From assembly GCA_947457715.1 (NCBI GenBank), contig CANGXK010000014.1:1-18535 (forward strand): a DNA stretch of 18,535 nucleotides. Direction: 5' to 3'. The notes beneath the pieces were generated by a model, which ran no database searches, was not told where the DNA came from, and was given only the letters and a program-made list of their open reading frames with translations. Shown here one piece after another: positions 13,892 through 18,535 of the stretch. Position 1 is the stretch's first letter. Every line of letters begins with the position of its first letter. Made by a program: the position numbers and the translations under genes. This DNA comes from Gemmatimonadota bacterium (GTDB lineage Bacteria; Gemmatimonadota; Gemmatimonadetes; Gemmatimonadales; Gemmatimonadaceae).

Positions 13892-14428
13892 TTACTTCTT
13901 GGGCGGCATCAGCACCGTGTTGATGACATGGATCACGCCGTTTGAGGCGGCCACGTCCGTTGCCGTCACTTCGCTGGCGTCGTTCAGCATGACCTTTCCG
14001 TCGACCACCTTGATCGTGATCTTGCTGCCTTCGAGCGACGTGGCTTCCGTCAGCGTCGTCACGGTCGCCGCCGGCACGTTGCCGGCGATCACGTGGTACG
14101 TCAGGACCTTCGTGAGCGCGGCCTTGTCGGCGAGCAACGCTTCGAGATCCTTGGCCGGGATCTTCGCGAAGGCTTCGTCGGTCGGCGCGAGCACGGTGAA
14201 CGGACCCGCTCCCTTGAGCGTCTCGATGAGGCCGGCTTCCGTAAGCGCCTTGGCGAGCGTGTTGAACGTGCCGGCAGCGACGGCGGTCTCGATGATGTCC
14301 TTCGGGGCCGGCGCTTCCATGGTCGGGGCCGCAGCGACGCTGTCGGCAGCCGGCGTTGCTTCGGTCTTCTCGCCAGCGCAGGCGGCGAGCAGAGCGATCG
14401 AAAGTACTCCAACGGCGTTACGTAGCAT
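13892..14428 (-). CDS. Fasciclin (FAS1) domain lipoprotein
   Basis: FAS1 domains are extracellular adhesion or scaffolding modules; their bacterial roles are mostly undefined. The 178-residue product has a lipoprotein signal ([10 protein letters not shown], lipid-carrying Cys17), a short Ala/Pro/Thr-rich spacer (~20-43), and one FAS1 domain. The domain shows [19 protein letters not shown] (44-62), [17 protein letters not shown] (75-91), the YHVI motif (111-114) and the closing [13 protein letters not shown] (163-175). A single-domain protein of this length is typical. No clear ribosome site precedes the ATG. It has its own strong terminator and is divergent from the dienelactone-hydrolase-like gene, so it is probably monocistronic. 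Confidence 0.93.
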   Translation of the reverse strand: MLRNAVGVLSIALLAACAGEKTEATPAADSVAAAPTMEAPAPKDIIETAVAAGTFNTLAKALTEAGLIETLKGAGPFTVLAPTDEAFAKIPAKDLEALLADKAALTKVLTYHVIAGNVPAATVTTLTEATSLEGSKITIKVVDGKVMLNDASEVTATDVAASNGVIHVINTVLMPPKK

Positions 14429-14656
14429 GTTGTTGACTCGGTGAGATTGTAGACACGACCCTGCGCGGCGCGCAGAGAATCGCTGCGAGGGATGCCGGAT
14501 TCCCGGTAGCCCCTGATGGTACCCAATATGTTAATGCAATTCGTGCGCGTTCGGTGCCAGGACATGCGTCCGGCTTTGCGGAGGTCAGGGTGGCGCCGCC
14601 GCCTATCATCGCGGAGATTCTGGGTGAGTCGTTCCAACCTCTGCCCGGATACCTCA

Positions 14657-15712
14657 ATGTTCCTCCGCATTTCCCCGATCGCCGTGGGTCTGTCGACGGC
14701 CGCATTTTTTGCCGGCTGTACGCTGCAACGTTCGTCGCCGAGCAACTCCGGTGCACTAGCGTCGTCGGCCAGGGCCGATGACCACATGGCGCACATGAAC
14801 GCCGCCGACCTGTCCATGCCCTCCATGCGCTCGTCCGGTGCGCAGCAGGGCATCGCCGGTCTCCCGGCCAGCAACAACACCGCCCCGGCCCGCCTCAAAG
14901 CGAGCCCGCGGCACGCCGAATGGGTGAAGATCGCGTGGGACGCCGGCTCGGCCGACTCCATCATGGCCTGGGTGGTGTACCCGGCTAGCCCGAACAGCCG
15001 CGCCAAGGCACCCGTGGTGGTGGTAGTGCATGAGATTTTCGGCCTCTCCACCTGGGTGCGTGGTGTGGCCGACCAGGTGGCCGCCGACGGCTTCATCGCC
15101 ATCGCCCCTGACTTCCTGTCGAAGGTGCGCGGTGGCCCGAGCAGCGTCGAACTGCCCGCCGACTCGGCGCGCAAGCTGATCGCCGGCGTCAACGCGGGCG
15201 AGCGGAATCGCGCCATCAGCGCGGCGGCAAACTATGCGATGATGCTGCCCAGCGCGCAGCAGAAGTACGCGGTCATCGGCTACTGCTGGGGTGGACAGAC
15301 GGTGTTCATGCACGCCGTGAACGGCGGACTCAAGGGCTTCTCGGGCGGCGTGGCCTTCTACGGCCTGCCCTACACCACCGGCGGCACGCCGGCCACGGCC
15401 ACGACAGCGGCCGTACCCGCCAGCATCAACGCCGATTCACTCGCCAAGATCACGCAGCCGGTGATGCTGCTGAACGGCTCGAAGGACGCGCGCATCGCCG
15501 CCGCCATGCCAGCCCTCGACTCGATCATGAAGGCGATGAAGAAGGACTATTCGGGCACGAACTACGAAGGCGCCACCCACGGCTTTCTGCGCGCACAGGA
15601 TGACCCCAAGGCCACGCGCGATGAAGCGGAAGAAGCGGCCAATCTCGCCGCCACCAAGGACGGTTGGCCTAAAACGATCGCCTTCCTCAGGAAGAACCTC
15701 GGCGTGAAGTAA
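14657..15712 (+). CDS. Dienelactone hydrolase family lipoprotein
   Basis: This is an alpha/beta-hydrolase with a cysteine nucleophile. The full set is visible: HEIFGL (E126), GYCWGG (C210), KDARI (D277) and THGF (H308), matching the Cys-Asp-His triad plus the glutamate of dienelactone hydrolases. The substrate is unknown; most relatives outside aromatic degradation have not been assigned one. From the ATG at 14657 the product has 351 residues: a lipoprotein-type signal ending FFAGC (Cys21), a ~65-residue Met/Ser-rich spacer containing DDHMAHMNAADLSMPSM, then the hydrolase domain (~88-351). The His/Met content of the spacer might bind metal, but that is speculative. The frame is open upstream from 14516, but the signal peptide fixes the start. 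The 228-bp divergent gap to the fasciclin gene has an AT-rich patch near 14520-14540 and no clear promoter. Confidence 0.88.
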   Translation: MFLRISPIAVGLSTAAFFAGCTLQRSSPSNSGALASSARADDHMAHMNAADLSMPSMRSSGAQQGIAGLPASNNTAPARLKASPRHAEWVKIAWDAGSADSIMAWVVYPASPNSRAKAPVVVVVHEIFGLSTWVRGVADQVAADGFIAIAPDFLSKVRGGPSSVELPADSARKLIAGVNAGERNRAISAAANYAMMLPSAQQKYAVIGYCWGGQTVFMHAVNGGLKGFSGGVAFYGLPYTTGGTPATATTAAVPASINADSLAKITQPVMLLNGSKDARIAAAMPALDSIMKAMKKDYSGTNYEGATHGFLRAQDDPKATRDEAEEAANLAATKDGWPKTIAFLRKNLGVK

Positions 15713-15720
15713 GCGCCGCT

Positions 15721-15777
15721 GCTCCCGCTGTCGACGCGAGGCTCGTGCTCAGAGCTTTTGCGTCGACAGCAGGAGGC
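15721..15777. terminator. Shared hairpin between convergent genes
   Basis: CTGTCGACGC (15728-15737) pairs perfectly with GCGTCGACAG (15760-15769). The stem extends imperfectly to about 17 bp per arm. The loop is 22 nt. The right arm lies within the last codons of the Lrp-type gene (STQKL plus stop). There is a TTTT on the loop side but no clear T-tract after the stem. It is a plausible two-way terminator for the hydrolase-like and Lrp-type genes. Confidence 0.5.
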
Positions 15778-16198
15778 TGGTTTCCGAATTGGCCACACCC
15801 TTGATGCCCCGAATGCGACGCAGCACGGCGTCGAAGGTCTCGAGAGTGTCGGTGCCGATTTCGGCCACGATGTCCCACCGACCGTTGGTCGTGTACAACG
15901 CCTGCACCTCGGGGTAGCCCCGCAGCGTGCGCAGGATCGCATCGGAGCGATCCCCTTCTATCCGGTCGCCTTCCACCGCGATCGACATGATCGCCCGCAC
16001 GCGGTGCGCCGCAGCTTCCGGGGTGGTCCGCACGGTGAACCCCAGCAGCACGTTGTCGGCGATGAGCCGGTCGATCCGGTTCTGCACCGTCCCCCGCGAC
16101 ACCTTGAGCTGCTTGGCCAGCTGCGCCACCGACATCCGGGCGTTCTCCCGGAGCAGTCCGATCAGCCGCAGATCTTGAGCGTCGAGTGATTTAAGCAT
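15749..16198 (-). CDS. Lrp/AsnC family transcriptional regulator
   Basis: These regulators form dimers and octamers and bind an amino acid through a C-terminal RAM domain. The 149-residue length is standard. Residues 1-~52 hold the winged helix-turn-helix: LDAQDLRLIGLLRENARMSVAQLAKQ, with VSRGTVQNRIDRL as recognition helix. Residues ~68-145 match the ligand domain (RAIMSIAVEGD, GRWDIVAEIGTDTLETFDAVL). I chose the ATG at 16198 because 'MLKSLDAQD' is the usual N-terminus; 16219 is possible. The gene is divergent from arginase and ornithine aminotransferase. Local Lrp-type regulators often control the adjacent amino-acid pathway, so arginine or ornithine is the likely effector. The gap contains a cluster of AGCAT half-sites that overlap its own start. 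Confidence 0.9.
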   Translation of the reverse strand: MLKSLDAQDLRLIGLLRENARMSVAQLAKQLKVSRGTVQNRIDRLIADNVLLGFTVRTTPEAAAHRVRAIMSIAVEGDRIEGDRSDAILRTLRGYPEVQALYTTNGRWDIVAEIGTDTLETFDAVLRRIRGIKGVANSETSLLLSTQKL

Positions 16199-16241
16199 AA
16201 TGCTAAATTTAGCCAGCATTTCGTCAGAGTATGCAGCATTT
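16194..16241. promoter_or_regulatory. Cluster of AGCAT half-sites, likely Lrp-type operator
   Basis: AGCAT occurs at 16194-16198, inverted (ATGCT) at 16200-16204, then directly at 16215-16219 and 16235-16239. The last two are part of CAGCATTT repeats exactly 20 nt apart, about two helical turns. A perfect 12-bp palindrome GCTAAATTTAGC (16202-16213) lies between. The region is AT-rich in a GC-rich window. Phased, degenerate, AT-rich sites are what Lrp-type proteins commonly bind. It overlaps the regulator's start codon, suggesting autoregulation, and lies 53-100 bp before the arginase ATG. Confidence 0.5.
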
Positions 16242-16293
16242 ATGGTCATTCATTGAACTTGTTGCTGTCATTGGTCGGCGGCACCTTGAGGAC

Positions 16294-17244
16294 ATGAATG
16301 CGACCTTCGCCCCCCCCGCCCGTGCCGCCGTCAAACCGTGGACGGGCTCCGTCCAGTTGATCGGCGTCCCCATGGACTTGGGCGCCAGCCGCCGCGGCGT
16401 GGACATGGGCCCGTCGGCGATGCGCCTCTCCAGTCTCACCGCGCAGCTCGAACGGCTGGGCCTCACGGTGCAGGATGCGGGCAACGTGCCGGTACCGGAT
16501 CGCACGTCGCTCGGGAACGCACCGCGCGCCGTACTCGATGCGATCACCGAGGTGTGCATCGATCTCGCCGAGCGTACTGCCACCGCCGTTCGCGCCGGCA
16601 TCCGCCCGCTGGTGCTCGGCGGCGATCACTCGCTGGCTGCCGGCTCGGTAGCCGGCACCGCCACCGCCCTCGCCGAACGCGGACAACGCACGGGGTTGAT
16701 CTGGCTTGATGCACACGCCGACCTGAACACGCCGCAATCGAGCCTCAGCGGCAACGTGCACGGCATGCCGGTCGCTCACCTGCTCGGGTTCGGGCATCGT
16801 CGCCTTCGGCAGCTGTCGTCCGCGATACCGGCAGTGAGGCCCGAGCATCTCGTGTACGTGGGACTGCGCGATCTCGACGACGCCGAGCGCGCAATGATCC
16901 GTGAACTGGGTCTGCACGCGTTCACCATGCGCGACATCGACGAGCGCGGCCTGCGTGCGGTGATGGACGAAGCGGTGAGCATCGCCACCACGGGCACCGG
17001 CGGCGTGCATGTGTCGTGCGACGCCGACTGGGTCGATCCCGCTGAAGCACCGGGCGTGGGCACGCCGGTGCGCGGGGGCGCCACGCTGCGTGAGGCGCAT
17101 CTCGCCATGGAGCTCGTGCACGACTCCGGCGCGATGGTGGCGATGGACCTGGTGGAAATCAACCCGATTCTCGATCGACAGAACCAGACCGCCGAGCTGT
17201 GCGCCGAGTTGATCGCGAGCGCCTTCGGCCGTCGGATTCTCTAA
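16294..17244 (+). CDS. rocF: Arginase
   Basis: Arginase hydrolyses L-arginine to ornithine and urea with a two-manganese centre. The 316-residue product shows all the ureohydrolase signatures: GVPMDLGASRRGVDMGP (25-40), VLGGDHSLA (D111, H112), WLDAHADLNTP (D139, H141, D143), GNVHGMP and SCDADWVDP (D243, D245), followed by APGVGTPVRGG. These supply the metal ligands. GVPMDLG and GNVHGMP favour arginase over agmatinase. I chose the ATG at 16294, which has TTGAGGA just upstream; an in-frame ATG at 16231 would run through the operator region. It is followed after 14 bp by ornithine aminotransferase, forming a two-gene operon opposite the Lrp-type regulator. Confidence 0.94.
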   Translation: MNATFAPPARAAVKPWTGSVQLIGVPMDLGASRRGVDMGPSAMRLSSLTAQLERLGLTVQDAGNVPVPDRTSLGNAPRAVLDAITEVCIDLAERTATAVRAGIRPLVLGGDHSLAAGSVAGTATALAERGQRTGLIWLDAHADLNTPQSSLSGNVHGMPVAHLLGFGHRRLRQLSSAIPAVRPEHLVYVGLRDLDDAERAMIRELGLHAFTMRDIDERGLRAVMDEAVSIATTGTGGVHVSCDADWVDPAEAPGVGTPVRGGATLREAHLAMELVHDSGAMVAMDLVEINPILDRQNQTAELCAELIASAFGRRIL

Positions 17245-17258
17245 GCACGGAAAACACC

Positions 17259-18467
17259 ATGACGCCGACCACGACGACCGCCACCGACGAGCTGATCGCC
17301 CGCGAAGACGCATGGGGTGCGCACAACTATCACCCGCTCGACTTGGTGATCGAGCACGCCGAAGGCGCGTGGGTGACCGACGTGGAGGGCAAGCGCTACC
17401 TCGATTGCCTCAGCGCCTACTCGGCGGTGAATCAGGGCCACTGCCATCCGCGCATTCTGGCCACACTGGTGCAACAAGCGTCGCGCGTCACGCTCACGTC
17501 GCGCGCCTTCCGCAACGACCAACTTGGCCCGTTCTGCGAAGAGCTCGCACAGCTATGTGGCATGGAAATGGTGCTGCCCATGAACACCGGTGCCGAAGCG
17601 GTGGAAACGGCGATCAAAGCGGCACGGCGGTGGGGCTATCGCACGAAGGGCATCCCTGACGGTCAGGCTACCATCATTGCGTTCGAGAACAACTTTCACG
17701 GACGTACCACGACGATCGTGGGGTTCTCGTCGGAGCCGGCGTACAAAGCGGACTTCGGACCATTCGCCCCAGGGTTTGTGCTGGTCCCGTTCGGCGATAT
17801 CGAGGCCGTGCGGGCGGCGATGACGGCGCATACCTGCGCGGTGCTGATCGAGCCGATCCAGTGCGAGGCCGGCGTACTCATGCCGCCCGACGGATTCCTG
17901 GCCGAGCTCTCGGCGTTGTGCACGGCGAATCACGTATTGCTCATTGCCGACGAAATCCAGACGGCGCTTGGTCGCACCGGTACCATGTTCGCCTGCGACC
18001 ACGACGGCGTGACGCCCGACATGTACGTACTGGGCAAGGCGCTGTCGGGCGGATTCTATCCGGTGTCGGCGGTGGTATCGCGCCGCGAGGTGCTGGGCGT
18101 GTTCGGCCCGGGTTCGCATGGCAGCACCTTCGGCGGCAACCCACTCGGCTGCGCCGTGGCGCGCACGGCGCTACGCGTGTTGCAGGACGAGCACTTGGTG
18201 GAGCGGTCGGCCGAACACGGGGCGTGGTTCCTGGAGCAGGTGCGTACGCTGCGTCATCCCGCCATCAAGGCCGTGCGCGGTCGCGGGTTGATGATCGCGA
18301 TCGAATTGCACGAGAAGGCGCGGCCGTACTGCGAGGCGCTGAAAGCGCACGGCATGCTGTGCAAGGAGACGCACGACACGGTGATCCGACTGTCGCCGCC
18401 GCTGGTGGTGAGTCGTGAAGATCTGGCTTGGGCGGTGGAGCAGCTGAAAGCTGTTTTTGCGAGCTGA
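17259..18467 (+). CDS. rocD: Ornithine aminotransferase
   Basis: This PLP enzyme moves the delta-amino group of ornithine to 2-oxoglutarate, giving glutamate-5-semialdehyde and glutamate, and so continues the arginase step. The 402-residue length is typical of class III aminotransferases. Visible motifs are YHPLDLVIEHAEG, the GAE-type phosphate site NTGAEAVETAIKAAR (109-123), NNFHGRT (145-150), LIADEIQTALGRTG (D231 at the pyridine nitrogen) and LGKALSGGFYPVSA with K260 as the PLP lysine. STFGGNPLGCAVA follows. The combination fits ornithine aminotransferase rather than acetylornithine aminotransferase, and the arginase neighbour supports it. The ATG at 17259 has only a weak GGAAAA ahead. Repeat copy C begins right after the stop. 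Confidence 0.93.
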   Translation: MTPTTTTATDELIAREDAWGAHNYHPLDLVIEHAEGAWVTDVEGKRYLDCLSAYSAVNQGHCHPRILATLVQQASRVTLTSRAFRNDQLGPFCEELAQLCGMEMVLPMNTGAEAVETAIKAARRWGYRTKGIPDGQATIIAFENNFHGRTTTIVGFSSEPAYKADFGPFAPGFVLVPFGDIEAVRAAMTAHTCAVLIEPIQCEAGVLMPPDGFLAELSALCTANHVLLIADEIQTALGRTGTMFACDHDGVTPDMYVLGKALSGGFYPVSAVVSRREVLGVFGPGSHGSTFGGNPLGCAVARTALRVLQDEHLVERSAEHGAWFLEQVRTLRHPAIKAVRGRGLMIAIELHEKARPYCEALKAHGMLCKETHDTVIRLSPPLVVSREDLAWAVEQLKAVFAS

Positions 18468-18535
18468 CGGGAACTGCACAGTACTCAGTTTTCTGGCAAC
18501 AGGCATCAGACTGGGTATAGTGGTCAGAGTCGAGC
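18468..18535 (+). repeat. Repeat family R, copy C (3' of rocD, cut by the window end)
   Basis: The core GTATAGTGGTCAG is at 18515-18527, 48 nt after the rocD stop. With copy B it shares about 33 nt ending AGAGT with two differences. The right part beyond the core is cut off by the window edge and already diverges (CGAGC). Confidence 0.8.

Noticed and set aside
14101..15216. 371-codon open frame on the minus strand across the fasciclin and hydrolase genes
   Set aside because: It crosses two well-supported genes and ends in Arg/Pro/Ser-rich noise.
16246..17313. 355-codon open frame on the minus strand opposite arginase
   Set aside because: It is antisense to an arginase with all motifs intact, and its composition is typical of a shadow frame.

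Overview
The window is about 18.5 kb of GC-rich, gene-dense bacterial chromosome. I see 16 protein-coding genes on both strands, and no rRNA, tRNA, CRISPR array or transposase. Many products carry Sec or lipoprotein signals. The gene mix (class I FBPase, PrpE/ACSS3-type acyl-CoA synthetase, periplasmic MsrA, Lrp-arginase-ornithine aminotransferase, and an FMN_bind/ApbE/RnfD-like set) suggests a free-living aerobic heterotroph. A member of the Gemmatimonadota is my best guess. That is inference from protein style and GC content, not a marker gene.

Layout. 1-863: the 3' end of an IlvD/Edd dehydratase. 884-1080: a long imperfect inverted repeat. 1109-1570 (-): a small exported protein of unknown function, divergent from fbp at 1673-2704. 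The end of fbp runs into a long palindrome (2682-2803), followed by a hexamer microsatellite and the convergent prpE-like gene (2851-4779, -). 4905-5513: a protein with an HExxH zinc-protease-like motif. 5638-6225: an exported Gly/Tyr-rich protein. 6335-6952: exported MsrA. 6965-7534 (-): a Uma2-type nuclease-fold protein. 7732-9330: a serine beta-lactamase-family hydrolase. 9603-10775: a probable exported beta-propeller protein lying between two inverted copies of a repeat. 10925-13606 (-): a three-gene overlapping operon for FMN-binding protein, ApbE and an RnfD-like membrane protein. 13892-14428 (-): a fasciclin-domain lipoprotein with a clear terminator. 14657-15712: a dienelactone-hydrolase-family lipoprotein. 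15749-16198 (-): an Lrp/AsnC regulator divergent from the arginase-ornithine aminotransferase operon (16294-18467).

How the genes work together. The clearest functional unit is 10925-13606. ApbE should attach FMN covalently to the threonine of the SGAT motif in the anchored FMN-binding protein, next to an RnfD/NqrB-like membrane protein. This resembles a stripped-down flavin electron-transfer module without the other Rnf/Nqr subunits. The second unit is arginine catabolism: arginine to ornithine and urea, then ornithine to glutamate semialdehyde. It probably answers to the divergent Lrp-type regulator, and a cluster of AGCAT half-sites lies in the gap.

The most unusual feature is the repeat landscape. 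One repeat family (core GTATAGTGGTCAG) occurs three times. Every copy lies directly behind the stop codon of an unrelated gene, in the same orientation relative to that gene. Two other, unrelated inverted repeats also lie at gene 3' ends. In two cases (fbp and the RnfD-like gene) the repeat supplies the stop codon and last residues.
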